Made by a program: the position numbers and the translations under genes. A stretch of DNA of 64,000 nt, from assembly GCF_008042035.1 (NCBI RefSeq), contig NZ_RDBL01000014.1:62001-126000 (forward strand). The letters run 5' to 3'. Below, piece after piece: positions 1 to 9,092 of the stretch (position 1 is the stretch's first letter; each line of letters starts with the position of its first letter). Under the pieces are notes generated by a model. It did no database searches. It saw nothing but the letters and a program-made list of their open reading frames with translations, and was not told the DNA's origin. Source of the DNA: Streptomyces sp. col6. GTDB taxonomy: Bacteria; Actinomycetota; Actinomycetes; Streptomycetales; Streptomycetaceae.

Positions 1-1120
1 ACTTCACCAGGTCGCCGAAGGTGTCCTGGTACCCCTTCTGGAACGGGAAGAGGGTGAAGGAGCCGGGCAGGGGCTCGGTGTAGCCCATCCCCTGGAAGGT
101 GATCTTCGCGAGCTGGGAGCGGTCGATGCCCTCCATCACGGCCTTGCGGACCGCGAGGTCCTTCAGCTGCGGCGAGGTGCTGTTGAAGACGAGGAGGTTG
201 TTCGAGGTGGTCGTGCCGCGGCGCAGCTCGGTGCCCTTCACGCCCTTCACCTGGTTGAGCTCCTCGGCGTTGGCCGCCGAGACCCCGTCGATCTGGCCGT
301 TCTTGAACGCGTTGATGCTGGCGCTCGATTCCATCTGGACGAAGGTGAGCTCGTCCAGGTGTGCCTTCTCGCCCCACCACTTCGGGTTGGGCTTGTAGGT
401 GACGGTGCCACCCTTGGCGTCGAACTTGGCGATGGTGTACGGACCGGCGCCCCACTCGGCGTGCGGCTTGCTCACGTATGCCTTGTTGAAGTCCGCGGCC
501 TTGGCGATGTGCGGGTTGACCAGCTGGTAGAAGAGGGACTTCCAGTAGACGAAGCTGCCCTTGTAGGTGACGACCGCCTGCTTGGCGTCCTTGCCCTGCT
601 TCACACCGGTGATGCTGGAGTAACCGTCGGTCGAACCGACGTTGTACGCCTTGTCCTTGCCGTTCTGCGCGTTCCAGGTGTCACGGAACGCGGTCCAGTC
701 GATGTCCTGGCCGTCGTTCCACTTGGCCTTCGGGTTGATGGTGTACGTGACCTGGGTGTTGCCACCCACCGTCTCCTGCTTGACGTCGGTCAGGTAGTCC
801 TTGTTGAAGGTGATGTTGCCCTTCGGGTCATTGAAGGACAGCTGCGGCATGTAGAACCAGGCCAGCTTCGACGTGTACAGCGACCCGTCACCATTCAGCG
901 GGTTCAGCTGGTCGGGGATCTCCACGATGGGGAGCGTCAGCTTGCCGCCCTGCTTCAGGTTGCTCGCAGGCTGCGGGTTGTACGAGGTCAGGACGTCCTT
1001 CTCCGCGGTGGCGCCCTTCGACTTCGGCTCCTTGGAGTCGTTGGAGTCGCTGCTGCACCCGGTGAGGACGAGAGACGAGGCGGCGGCGAGCACCACCAGG
1101 CTCAGAGAGATCTTTCTCAT
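1..1120 (-). CDS. peptide ABC transporter substrate-binding lipoprotein (SBP family 5), 3' end outside window
   Basis: Extracytoplasmic solute-binding lipoprotein that delivers oligopeptides to the membrane transporter encoded just upstream. The start ATG (complement of 1118-1120) gives a lipoprotein signal, MRKISLSLVVLAAASSLVLTGCSS, with the lipobox LTGC near residue 22. About 373 residues are visible. They show family-5 hallmarks: an early PIVEIPDQLNPLN stretch, then YTINPKAKWNDGQDIDWTAF, and later GAGPYTIAKFDAKGGTVTYKPNPKWWG. The family is usually 500-600 residues, so roughly the last third lies beyond position 1. It is the last visible gene of a four-gene minus-strand operon, 25 nt after the ATPase gene. 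The peptide preference cannot be read from sequence. Confidence 0.9.
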   Translation of the reverse strand, partial: MRKISLSLVVLAAASSLVLTGCSSDSNDSKEPKSKGATAEKDVLTSYNPQPASNLKQGGKLTLPIVEIPDQLNPLNGDGSLYTSKLAWFYMPQLSFNDPKGNITFNKDYLTDVKQETVGGNTQVTYTINPKAKWNDGQDIDWTAFRDTWNAQNGKDKAYNVGSTDGYSSITGVKQGKDAKQAVVTYKGSFVYWKSLFYQLVNPHIAKAADFNKAYVSKPHAEWGAGPYTIAKFDAKGGTVTYKPNPKWWGEKAHLDELTFVQMESSASINAFKNGQIDGVSAANAEELNQVKGVKGTELRRGTTTSNNLLVFNSTSPQLKDLAVRKAVMEGIDRSQLAKITFQGMGYTEPLPGSFTLFPFQKGYQDTFGDLVK

Positions 1121-1145
1121 GACGGCCTTGGCCTTTCTGGCTGGG

Positions 1146-3272
1146 TTAGTTGTCGACAGACGTGGTCGTGCCCGCGAAGTGGCATGCGTCGCGGTGGTCC
1201 GGGTCGCCCCTGTCGGTGAGCAGGGGGGTGACCCCGCGACACCGTTCCTTCTGGGGCTCCGACAGCGTGGTGTGGAGTGGGCACCTGGAGACGAACCGGC
1301 AGCCCGGCGTCTCGTCGGTGGGACTGGGAAGGTCGCCCTCCAGGAGGACGCGTTCCCGCGTGCGCTCCGCCACCGGGTCGGGCAGCGGGATCGCGGAGAG
1401 GAGTGCCTGTGTGTACGGGTGCCTGGGGTTGTCGAAGACGGCGTCAGTGGCGCCGATCTCGACGATCCGGCCCAGGTACATCACCGCCACCCGGTCGGAG
1501 ATGTGGCACACCACCGACAGGTCGTGGGCGACGAAGAGGTAGGACAGGCCCAGCTCGGCCTTGAGGTCGTTGAGCAGGTTGATGACACCGGCCTGTACCG
1601 ACACGTCGAGCGCCGACACCGGCTCGTCGAGGACCAGCAGCTGGGGTTTGGTGGAGAGCGCCCGCGCGATGCCGATGCGCTGCCGCTGCCCGCCCGAGAA
1701 GGCCGAGGGGAAGCGGTCGCGGTGCTCGGGGTCGAGCCCCACCAGCTCCATGAGATCCGCGACCTTGGTGGTGAGCACCTTCTTGTCGCGTTCGCCGATC
1801 GCGCGCAGGGGCTCCGCGAGGATGTCGAAGACCGTCATGCGGGGGTCGAGCGCGCCCATGGGGTCCTGGAACACCATCTGGATGCCGCGGCGGACGGCGT
1901 TGATGTCCTGCTTCCGCTTCAGGCCGGCCGTGTCCTGGCCGCAGACCGAGATGCTGCCCTGCTCCGGCGGCTTCAGCCCCATGATCTCCAGCAGGGTGGT
2001 GGTCTTGCCGCACCCCGACTCGCCGACCAGCCCGAGCGTCTCGCCCTCGCGGATGTCCAGGTCGATGCCGTTGACGGCGAAGACCGTGCCCACCTTGCGC
2101 TTGAGCAGGCCGCCCTTGGTCAGGGGGAAGGTCTTGGTGACCCCGGAGAGCTCCAGGACCTTGGGACGGTCCTCACGGGGGACCTCCGCGGCGCGGTCCT
2201 CCCGCACGGCGGGGACGGGGAAGATCGGCTCGCCGCCGATGGCGCCGTCCTCGATCTCCCCGGCGCGCCGGCAGGCGGCGGTGTGCGTGGCACCGGTGCC
2301 GGCCCCGCCGATGGTCAGCAGCAGCGGCTCGGCCTCCCGGCAGGCGTCCTCGACCGCGGGGCAGCGCGCCGCGAAGGGACAGGCGTCGGGCAGGTTCACC
2401 AGCAGCGGGGGAGTGCCCGGAACCGGGGTCAGGGCCTCCCGGTCGCGGTCGTCCAGGCGGGGGATCGCGCCCATCAGACCGATGGTGTACGGCATCCGGG
2501 GCTGCGCGAAGAGCTCGTCCACCCCGGCGTGTTCGACGGGGCGTCCGGCGTACATCACCATGACGTCGTCGGCGGAGCCGGCCACCACCCCGAGGTCGTG
2601 GGTGATCATGATGACCGCGGCGCCGGTCTCCCGCTGGGCCGTCTTGAGGACGTCCAGGATCTGCGCCTGCACGGTGACGTCCAGGGCGGTCGTCGGTTCG
2701 TCGGCGATGATCAGGTCGGGGTCGTTCGCGATGGCCATGGCGATCACGGCCCGCTGGCGCATACCGCCCGAGAACTCGTGCGGGAATCCCTTGGCCCGGC
2801 GGTCCGGGTTGGGGATGCCGACCAGGTCGAGCAGCTCGACGGCCCGCTTCCAGGCGGCCGCGGACGAGATGTCCTGGTGGATCTGGAGGGACTCGACGAT
2901 CTGGGCACCGATGCTGAAGATCGGGGTGAGCGACGAGAGCGGGTCCTGGAAGATCATGCCGATCTGCCGGCCGCGGACCTTGGACATCCTGCGGTCGTCC
3001 AGGTCGAGGAGGTTCTTCCCGTCGAGCATGATCTCGCCGGTGACCGACGCGTACTCGGGAAGCAGCCCCATGACGGCCATCGACGTGACGGACTTGCCGG
3101 AACCCGACTCGCCCACGATGCCGAGGGTCTTGCCGCGGTGCAGGTCGAAGGAGACACCGCGTACGGCGTCCACCCGGCCGGCCTCCGAGGGGAAGGCGAC
3201 CTTCAGGTCACGCACGGACAGCAGGGCCCGCTGCGTGCCGGGCTCGTTAGTGACAGCGCGCTGCTCGATCAT
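1146..3272 (-). CDS. fused DppD-DppF-type peptide ABC transporter ATP-binding protein
   Basis: Single 708-residue polypeptide carrying both nucleotide-binding domains that drive peptide import; in many bacteria these are separate DppD/OppD and DppF/OppF proteins. Domain 1 has Walker A GESGSGKS near residues 54-61 and signature FSGGMRQR with IIADEPTTALD. Domain 2 has Walker A GESGCGKT near 418 and signature FSGGQRQR with LVLDEPVSALD. Each half is followed by a cysteine-bearing oligopeptide-transporter C-terminal element (CPFAARCPAVEDAC and CRFVSRCPLHTTLSEPQKERC), as in OppD/OppF where it can bind an Fe-S cluster. The start ATG overlaps the upstream permease stop (ATGA), implying translational coupling and 1:1 stoichiometry of the two ATPases. 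Confidence 0.93.
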   Translation of the reverse strand: MIEQRAVTNEPGTQRALLSVRDLKVAFPSEAGRVDAVRGVSFDLHRGKTLGIVGESGSGKSVTSMAVMGLLPEYASVTGEIMLDGKNLLDLDDRRMSKVRGRQIGMIFQDPLSSLTPIFSIGAQIVESLQIHQDISSAAAWKRAVELLDLVGIPNPDRRAKGFPHEFSGGMRQRAVIAMAIANDPDLIIADEPTTALDVTVQAQILDVLKTAQRETGAAVIMITHDLGVVAGSADDVMVMYAGRPVEHAGVDELFAQPRMPYTIGLMGAIPRLDDRDREALTPVPGTPPLLVNLPDACPFAARCPAVEDACREAEPLLLTIGGAGTGATHTAACRRAGEIEDGAIGGEPIFPVPAVREDRAAEVPREDRPKVLELSGVTKTFPLTKGGLLKRKVGTVFAVNGIDLDIREGETLGLVGESGCGKTTTLLEIMGLKPPEQGSISVCGQDTAGLKRKQDINAVRRGIQMVFQDPMGALDPRMTVFDILAEPLRAIGERDKKVLTTKVADLMELVGLDPEHRDRFPSAFSGGQRQRIGIARALSTKPQLLVLDEPVSALDVSVQAGVINLLNDLKAELGLSYLFVAHDLSVVCHISDRVAVMYLGRIVEIGATDAVFDNPRHPYTQALLSAIPLPDPVAERTRERVLLEGDLPSPTDETPGCRFVSRCPLHTTLSEPQKERCRGVTPLLTDRGDPDHRDACHFAGTTTSVDN

Positions 3273-4216
3273 GCGCGGCCTCCAGACTGCGATGTGGGGT
3301 CCAGGGCGTCGCGCAGACCGTCACCGATGAGGGCCATGGCCACGGTGAGCAGGACCACCAGGGCCGCCGGCATGTAGAACAGCCAGGGAGCGGTGGACAG
3401 GGTGTTCTGCCCGTCGGCCAGCATGGAGCCGAGGGACACGTCGGGCTGCTTGACGCCGAACCCGATGAAGGAGAGTGCCGTCTCGGACTGCACGGTCGAG
3501 GCGACACCGAGGGTGAACGTCACGATCAGCAGGGAGCCGATGTTGGGCACCAGGTGGCGGACGATGGTCCGGAGCGCGCCGACGCCCATGAAGCGGGCCG
3601 CCATCACGTACTCGCGCTCGCGCAGGGACGTGGCCAGGGACCAGATAACCCGGGCGGTCAGCATCCAGCCGAACAGCGTGAGCACCACGACCAGGATCTT
3701 CCACTCACCGCGGTAGTGCGTACCGACCAGCGCGATGATGAGGAACGAGGGCAGGATGAGCAGGAAGTGCACGAAGCCGAGCATCGCTCGCTCGATCTTG
3801 CCGCCGAAGTAGGCGGCGGTGGTACCGAACAGACCGGCGATGGCCGTGGTCAGGAGCGACACGGTCACGGCGATGATCAGCGACCTGCCGAGGCCGTGCA
3901 CGAGCTGGGCGTAGACGTCGTTGCCCGCGCTGTTGGTGCCCAGGAGGTGGCCGTCGACCCCGGGGGCGACGGAGAGGGCGGCGAAGTCCGCCTCCTCGTA
4001 GTTCCAGTGGGTCAGGTACCGGCCGAACACGGAGAAGAGCACCAGCAGGACGAACAGGATCATTCCGCCGAGCGCGGGCTTGTTGCGCGCGAAGCGGCGC
4101 ACGTAGAGCCTGGTCGGGGACAGGCGCTTGCCGCCGGTCGTACCGGGCTCCAGGACTTCGGCGATCTCCGGGGCCTCTTCGGGGGCGGTTCCGGCGCCGG
4201 GCATGTTGATGGCCAC
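3269..4216 (-). CDS. peptide ABC transporter permease, DppC type
   Basis: 315-residue inner-membrane permease of the peptide importer. A soluble N-terminus of about 45 residues carries LYVRRFARNKPALGGMILFVLLVLFSVFG, the usual DppC/OppC entry into the first membrane segment. The BPD transporter domain follows, with the ATPase-docking loop MAARFMGVGALRTIVRHLVPN (EAA-like) and the C-terminal stretch LSFIGFGVKQPDVSLGSML that is characteristic of the DppC subfamily. It is separated by a single base from the DppB-type gene and overlaps the ATPase gene by 4 nt. Confidence 0.92.
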   Translation of the reverse strand: MAINMPGAGTAPEEAPEIAEVLEPGTTGGKRLSPTRLYVRRFARNKPALGGMILFVLLVLFSVFGRYLTHWNYEEADFAALSVAPGVDGHLLGTNSAGNDVYAQLVHGLGRSLIIAVTVSLLTTAIAGLFGTTAAYFGGKIERAMLGFVHFLLILPSFLIIALVGTHYRGEWKILVVVLTLFGWMLTARVIWSLATSLREREYVMAARFMGVGALRTIVRHLVPNIGSLLIVTFTLGVASTVQSETALSFIGFGVKQPDVSLGSMLADGQNTLSTAPWLFYMPAALVVLLTVAMALIGDGLRDALDPTSQSGGRA

Positions 4217-4217
4217 G

Positions 4218-5201
4218 TCAGCTCACCCTGATCCTGGGGTCGAGGGCCACGACGACGAGGTCGGCCAGGATCGCGCCGATGGCCGTCATGAGGGCGCCGA
4301 AGGCCGCGACGGCGACGGCACCGTGCACATCGTTCGTGCTGATGGTCTTGGTGAAGTACTCACCCATGCCGTGCCACGCGAAGACCGTTTCCGTGATGAC
4401 CGCGCCGGTGAAGAGGGCGGGCATCGCGAAGGCGACCTGGGTGGCGACGGGAATGATCGAAGTCCGCAGTCCGTGCCGGTAGATGGCCTGCTTCCGGGTC
4501 AGCCCCTTGGACCGTGCGGTGCGCACGTAGTCGGAGTTGATGTTGTCCAGCAGCAGTGAGCGCTGCAACAGGTGGTATCCGGCGTACGAGATGAAGGTCA
4601 GCGAAATCGTGGGAAGGATCGCGTGCATCACTCTCGACCCCAGAACCGGCCAGAACCCGGCGACTTCGGGGCTCTGTGCTCCGGCGACGGGCAGCAGCGT
4701 GTTGCCGAGGGACTGGTTGAGCCAGATGGCCGCGAGCACCACGCCCAGCGAGGCCACGGCGGAGGGCGTGTTGAAGGAGATCACGGAGATGCCCTGCCAC
4801 ACGCGGTCGCCGGCCTTGTACTGGCGCGAGGCGGTGTACACACCCAGCCCGACGCCGATGACGATGGACAGGATCGTCGAGGCGATGACCAGCTGGCCGC
4901 TGACGAAGATCCGGTAGGCGACCTGGTCGTTGACACTGCCCCCGGTCGGCGACTGACCCCAGTCGAAATGGGTCACGATCCCGGAGATCCAGTCCCACCA
5001 CCGATCCATGATCGGTTTGTCCGGATTGAGATTGAATTGCGCCAGTGATCGGTTGATCTGAGCTGGAGTTCGAGGCGGTCGCAACGCGGTGTAGTTCGAC
5101 GCGGGCTTAAGAAATGCATTGGCGAGGAAGTACGTCAGGTTGGTTGCGACTGCGATCATCAAAAACCAGCCGACTGCTTTGCGGGCGATATAACGCAGCA
5201 C
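4218..5201 (-). CDS. peptide ABC transporter permease, DppB type
   Basis: 327-residue permease, first gene of the peptide-transport operon. I chose the GTG at 5199-5201 (VLRYIARKAVGWFLMIAVATNLTYFL) because an AAAGG ribosome site lies about 9 nt upstream and the membrane segment starts at once, as in DppB. The open frame runs further upstream to 5513, but that extension is arginine/proline-rich and unlike the family. DppB-like features include the periplasmic loop between TM1 and TM2 (NRSLAQFNLNPDKPIMDRWWDW) and the coupling region DYVRTARSKGLTRKQAIYRHGLRTSIIPV. Subunits DppC and DppDF follow directly. Confidence 0.9.
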   Translation of the reverse strand: MLRYIARKAVGWFLMIAVATNLTYFLANAFLKPASNYTALRPPRTPAQINRSLAQFNLNPDKPIMDRWWDWISGIVTHFDWGQSPTGGSVNDQVAYRIFVSGQLVIASTILSIVIGVGLGVYTASRQYKAGDRVWQGISVISFNTPSAVASLGVVLAAIWLNQSLGNTLLPVAGAQSPEVAGFWPVLGSRVMHAILPTISLTFISYAGYHLLQRSLLLDNINSDYVRTARSKGLTRKQAIYRHGLRTSIIPVATQVAFAMPALFTGAVITETVFAWHGMGEYFTKTISTNDVHGAVAVAAFGALMTAIGAILADLVVVALDPRIRVS

Positions 5202-5975
5202 TGTGAGCCGACCTTTCTTCAAAGTGGGGCCCGCAGATCCGGTGGGTGACTGGACGCTTGGCCGCGTTGACCGGGCACCGGGTTGCGAGCGCTCGGACAG
5301 GACGTGCGGACTCTCGGGGTCAGAAAATGGGTGGTGCGAAGGCATCCCGATGAGGGAGGCTGCTGTGTGCCGGCGGTGCTGCACGGGCAGATGGAGCAGG
5401 TGTGGGCAGAGCGCCGGGCATGAAGCGACAACCTTGCGTCGGAATGAGCCGATTCGTAGCGGCTGCCCGATTCGGCAGCGCCTGTGCTGACGATTCCAAC
5501 TGCCCGTGATCACGTCAAGGTTGGCCAGGTCGCGATACGGTTAAGTCGAAGCCGCATACCGGACATCCGGCGCATAAATTCTCAACGCCGTGGTGGACGC
5601 GCGGAGAGTGGCGGTGCGCCCGATCGCCATAAGGTGCATAGGCCACCTTCCTCGCGCATGCTCCCTATTTCGGGCCTGTCGCTCGGGTTCACGCCCCTTC
5701 CCGGCCCGCTCGGCCACCCGCTCGCGCAGCGGCAGTTGCGCATCTCTGCGTGCCGGACCGTAATTCGCTGGTGCGCCCGCCGGCGGCTCTTGTACGTTGT
5801 CATCGCGCCCGCGCCCGGCGATGCGCCCGGCTGCGGCTACTTCCTTCTGACACTCCAAGTGATGCCGCCGCCCAGATTTCTGATCCCGTCGGGCGCGTGC
5901 GCCTTCCAAGTTCCTTGAATCCGGGGGGATTCCCTGTCTTTTCACGCTCGACGCGTCTCCAAGGTCTGGTCCGAG
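5202..5975. other. 774-bp intergenic region, divergent promoters
   Basis: Separates the start of the peptide-transport operon (minus) from the TROVE gene (plus). No open frame here resembles a known protein. The right part (5880-5975) has lower-GC patches and a short hairpin GAATCC-GGGG-GGATTC at 5917-5932. Because Ro-family genes in some bacteria sit beside a Y RNA gene, I looked for a tRNA-like T-arm on both strands and found no convincing one. Promoters for both operons must lie here but cannot be placed by eye. Confidence 0.5.
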
Positions 5976-7568
5976 ATGCTGGTGGCCCCGCATGTCTCGG
6001 CCGGCGCCCGCCGGCTCGCCGCCACCCGGCCCGTGCCCGGTTCGACCGTACGGAACCCCCGTACGTACGAGGGCGGTCCGGCCTACGTCCGGGAGCCCCG
6101 CGAGGAACTCTTCCTCCTCGCCGTCGCTCACTTCGTCTCCCAGGACACCTTCTACGAGAGCGGCGCGTACCGCGAAGACCGGTACACCGCCCTCGTCGCC
6201 CGGCTCGCGGTCGAGCACCCCGCGTGGACGGCCGGCCTGCTGCGCTGGCTGCGCGCCGAGGGCAACATGCGCACCGCGTCCCTGACCGGCGCCGCCGCGT
6301 ACGTACGCGCACGGCTCGCGGCCGGGAGCTGCGAGGGTCCCTCCAACCGGTCCGTCGTCGACTCGGTGCTCCAGCGCGCCGACGAGCCCGGCGAACTGCT
6401 CGCGCACTGGACCGCCACGTACGGGCGCGCGATCCCCCAGCCCGTGAAGCGGGGCGTCGCCGATGCCGTACGCAGGCTCTACACCTCCCGCTCCCTGCTG
6501 AAGTACGACACCCCGTCCAAGGGCTTCCGCTTCGGTGACGTGCTCAACCTGGTGCACGCCTCGCCCGACCCGGCCAAGCCCTGGCAGGGGCCGCTCTTCC
6601 GTTACGCCCTGGACCGCCGCCACCACCCGGAGCGGGCCGAGGCCCCGGCCGGCGACCGGCTGCTGACCGCCCAGCGGGCGCTGCTGGGCACCCCGGCGGA
6701 CGAACGGCGGGCCCTGATCACCGGGCCCGGCGGCGCGGAACGCCTCGCCGAGGCCGGCCTGACCTGGGAATCCGTTGCGGGCTGGCTGCACGGGCCCATG
6801 GACGCCGCCGTCTGGGAGGCGCTGATCCCCGTCATGGGGCCCATGGCGCTCCTGCGGAACCTGCGCAACTTCGACGAGGCGGGGATCGCGGACGCGGTCG
6901 CAAAGCGGGTCGCCGCGCGCATCGCCGACCCCGAGGAGGTGGCCCGCTCCCGGCAGTTCCCGTTCCGCTACCTCGCCGCCCACCAGCACGCCGGGCCGCG
7001 CTGGGCCGACGCGCTGGAAGCGGCACTGGGCCACAGCCTGGGGAACGTGCCGGCCCTGCCCGGCCGGACGCTGGTCCTGGTCGACCGGTCCGACTCGATG
7101 TTCTGGGACACCTTCTCCGAGCGGTCCACGCTCAGCCGGGCCGACGCGGCCGCCGTGTTCGGCACCGCGCTGGCCCTGCGCGCCGAGCAGGCGGACCTGG
7201 TGGAGTTCGGCTGGCGCAGCACCCCCGTGCCGTACGCGTCCGGCGAACCGGTCCTCGACGTGCTGAAGCGGTTCCACAGGCTCGGCGGCACCGACACCAC
7301 GAAGGCGCTGCGCACCCACTACCGGGACCACGACCGGGTGCTGGTCGTCACCGACGAACAGGCCCTGCCCTACGGGCCCCAGGGGCCCGACCCGGTGCCG
7401 CGCCGGGTCCCGGTCCACACCTGGAACCTCGCCGGATACCGGCCGGCCCACGGCCCCACCGGCCCGAACCGGCACACCTTCGGCGGCCTCACCGACGCGG
7501 CGTTCCGGATGGCCGTCCTCATCGAGAACGGCCGCCGGGCCGCCTGGCCGTGGGCCGCCGGGGAATGA
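5976..7568 (+). CDS. TROVE domain protein (bacterial Ro60/Rsr homologue)
   Basis: 530-residue RNA-binding ring protein of the Ro60 family. Family knowledge: Ro/Rsr rings bind misfolded RNAs and Y RNAs and work with 3' exonucleases in RNA quality control, especially under stress. The N-terminal two thirds (about residues 25-350) is TROVE, with the typical opening TYEGGPAYVREPREELFLLAVAHFVSQDTFYE and HEAT-like helices. The C-terminal third is a von Willebrand A fold whose MIDAS motif DxSxS is intact as VDRSDSM near residue 369. The start ATG has only a weak AAGG about 13 nt upstream, so the exact N-terminus is uncertain. It is convergent with the cytX-like gene, with 1 nt between the stops. No Y RNA or nuclease partner is visible nearby. 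Confidence 0.92.
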   Translation: MLVAPHVSAGARRLAATRPVPGSTVRNPRTYEGGPAYVREPREELFLLAVAHFVSQDTFYESGAYREDRYTALVARLAVEHPAWTAGLLRWLRAEGNMRTASLTGAAAYVRARLAAGSCEGPSNRSVVDSVLQRADEPGELLAHWTATYGRAIPQPVKRGVADAVRRLYTSRSLLKYDTPSKGFRFGDVLNLVHASPDPAKPWQGPLFRYALDRRHHPERAEAPAGDRLLTAQRALLGTPADERRALITGPGGAERLAEAGLTWESVAGWLHGPMDAAVWEALIPVMGPMALLRNLRNFDEAGIADAVAKRVAARIADPEEVARSRQFPFRYLAAHQHAGPRWADALEAALGHSLGNVPALPGRTLVLVDRSDSMFWDTFSERSTLSRADAAAVFGTALALRAEQADLVEFGWRSTPVPYASGEPVLDVLKRFHRLGGTDTTKALRTHYRDHDRVLVVTDEQALPYGPQGPDPVPRRVPVHTWNLAGYRPAHGPTGPNRHTFGGLTDAAFRMAVLIENGRRAAWPWAAGE

Positions 7569-7569
7569 G

Positions 7570-8952
7570 TCAGCGGGCCCGGCGCATCCGCAGCGGGGCG
7601 TAGACCACCAGAGCCGCGAGGAAGGCGACCCCGTACGCCAGGTCCGCCCCGTGCAGCGCCTCGGCCACCGGGCCCACGTACAGGCCGGTGCTCATGAACG
7701 GCACCGCCGCCGCGAAGGCCGCGGCGAAGGCGGCGAGCGCCGGCCACCACGGGCGCGGGCGCGCGTGCTCGGCGGCGAGGTCGACGGGCGCGCCGCGCCG
7801 GGCCCTGGCGCGCACCAGCCAGTCCACGGACACGATCGCCACGAAGCCGGGGATCCAGTAGCCGACGAGGAGCAGCACGTTCTGGAAGCGGGCCGTCGTG
7901 TCCGCCGCGTGCATCCACAGCACCAGCGGGAAGCCCAGGGCGGCGGCGAGTGCCGCGGCGACCGGGCGGGGTACGCGTACACCCATGGTCTGCAACGCCA
8001 GCGAACCGCTGTAGTCGTTCATCGCGTTGCTGCACAGCGCCGCCAGGGCCACCGCGAGCAGCCCGAACGCCCCGAGCACGCCCCCGCCGAGCAAGGTGTC
8101 GACGCCACGCGCGGTCTGGTCCGTGAAGACCGAGGCGCCCCACAGCCCGATCGTCTGGACCGCCACGAAGGAGGCACTGATCCCGCCCAGCGTGCACCAG
8201 AACATCCGCGGCCGGGACGTCTCGCGCGGCAGATAGCGGCTGAAGTCACTGGCGTACGGGGCCCAGGACAGCGCCAGACTCAGCGCGATGGTGCAGGTCA
8301 GGACGAAGGCACCGGCCCGGTCCGCGCCGTGCACGGAACCGCTGGTCACCGGGTCGACACCGTCCAGGAGCTTGGTCGCGAGGACAGCGAAGGCGGCGGC
8401 CAGGGCGAACGTCATCACGGTCTGGAGCCGGTGGATCACCTCGTAGCCCAGCACACCGAGCGCGCCCTGCGCGGCCATCATGACGAGGACCCCCAGCCAG
8501 AAGGGCCAGCCGCACAGCTGCGCCAGCGCGTCCCCGCCGAACAGCCCGATCAGCGCGTCCCAGGCGATCGACGACAGCCACTGGAGCGCACCCGGCAGCA
8601 CCACCCCCGGGCCGAACGCCAGCCGTGCGAGCGGCAGTTGTCCGGACCCGGTCCGACTGCCCCAGGTGCCGAGATACGCGGTGGGCGCGGCGCCGATCAG
8701 GGTGCCGAGCACGACGGCGGCCAGGGCGGTCGCGAAGTCCAGGCCCAGCGCGATGCCGACGGTGCCGGTGAAGACACCGGTCATGGTCAGGTTGGGTGCG
8801 AACCAGACGGTGAACAGCCGTCCGGGGCCGCCGTAGCGCCGGTCCTCGGGAACCGGGGCTATCCCGTGCGCCTCGACGCGCAGATCGCCGGGCGCGGTGG
8901 GCATGCGCCCGCCGAAAGCGGCGCGCTCGTCCCGGGCATGCGACAACGACAT
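7570..8952 (-). CDS. cytX: NCS1-family permease, CytX-like putative thiamine-precursor (HMP) transporter
   Basis: 460-residue cytosine/purine/allantoin (NCS1) family permease with about 12 hydrophobic segments. The N-terminus GGPGRLFTVWFAPNLTMTGVFTG and the region LTCTIALSLALSWAPYASDFSRYLPR match the CodB/CytX type. By homology alone the substrate could be a pyrimidine or purine base, but the gene lies directly behind a thiamine pyrophosphate riboswitch. That makes hydroxymethylpyrimidine, the thiamine pyrimidine moiety, the likely substrate, as proposed for CytX. The start ATG at 8950-8952 follows GGAGGG, which is itself part of the riboswitch. The gene is monocistronic here and convergent with the TROVE gene. 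Confidence 0.85.
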   Translation of the reverse strand: MSLSHARDERAAFGGRMPTAPGDLRVEAHGIAPVPEDRRYGGPGRLFTVWFAPNLTMTGVFTGTVGIALGLDFATALAAVVLGTLIGAAPTAYLGTWGSRTGSGQLPLARLAFGPGVVLPGALQWLSSIAWDALIGLFGGDALAQLCGWPFWLGVLVMMAAQGALGVLGYEVIHRLQTVMTFALAAAFAVLATKLLDGVDPVTSGSVHGADRAGAFVLTCTIALSLALSWAPYASDFSRYLPRETSRPRMFWCTLGGISASFVAVQTIGLWGASVFTDQTARGVDTLLGGGVLGAFGLLAVALAALCSNAMNDYSGSLALQTMGVRVPRPVAAALAAALGFPLVLWMHAADTTARFQNVLLLVGYWIPGFVAIVSVDWLVRARARRGAPVDLAAEHARPRPWWPALAAFAAAFAAAVPFMSTGLYVGPVAEALHGADLAYGVAFLAALVVYAPLRMRRAR

Positions 8953-8956
8953 GAAG

Positions 8957-9034
8957 ACATCCCTCCGCCAGTGCTAACTGGTTCAGGTTCGACGGGTGTG
9001 ATCTCAGCCCCTGCGCGGGGCACCCCGTGTCCGG
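8957..9034 (-). promoter_or_regulatory. TPP (THI-box) riboswitch controlling cytX
   Basis: On the minus strand the leader reads ACGGGGTGCC, then GCTGAGAT, ACCCGTCGAACCTGAACC, AGTTAGCACTGGCGGAGGGA. These are the conserved blocks of the thi-box in the correct order: the pyrimidine-sensing CTGAGA bulge and the pyrophosphate-side GAACCTGA...GGAGGGA. The 3' block GGAGGG is also the only good Shine-Dalgarno sequence for cytX, 8-10 nt before its ATG, so control is most likely at translation initiation: TPP binding hides the ribosome site. No intrinsic terminator hairpin fits between aptamer and gene. Confidence 0.96.
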
Positions 9035-9092
9035 TGTGGCGGCCAGGATAGCCGGAGGGATGTGCCGACCGGACCGGGGGTCCGCCGCGTAC

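Noticed and set aside
1146..3377. Long plus-strand open frames (for example 873-3377) opposite the ABC ATPase gene.
   Set aside because: Arg/Gly/Asp/Val-rich mirror frames of high-GC coding DNA without family motifs; the minus-strand ATPase explains the region fully.
5965..5973. CTGGTCCGA just before the TROVE start codon resembles the Ro-binding strand of vertebrate Y RNAs (GGCTGGTCCGA).
   Set aside because: No matching 3' strand (TTGACTAGCC-like) lies at a suitable distance on either strand, and the motif sits in the ribosome-binding region of the gene; a 9-base match is likely chance.
5541..7475. A 644-codon minus-strand frame covering the TROVE gene.
   Set aside because: Composition (Gly/Arg/Val repeats) and lack of motifs mark it as an antisense shadow; the plus strand has clear TROVE and vWA signatures.
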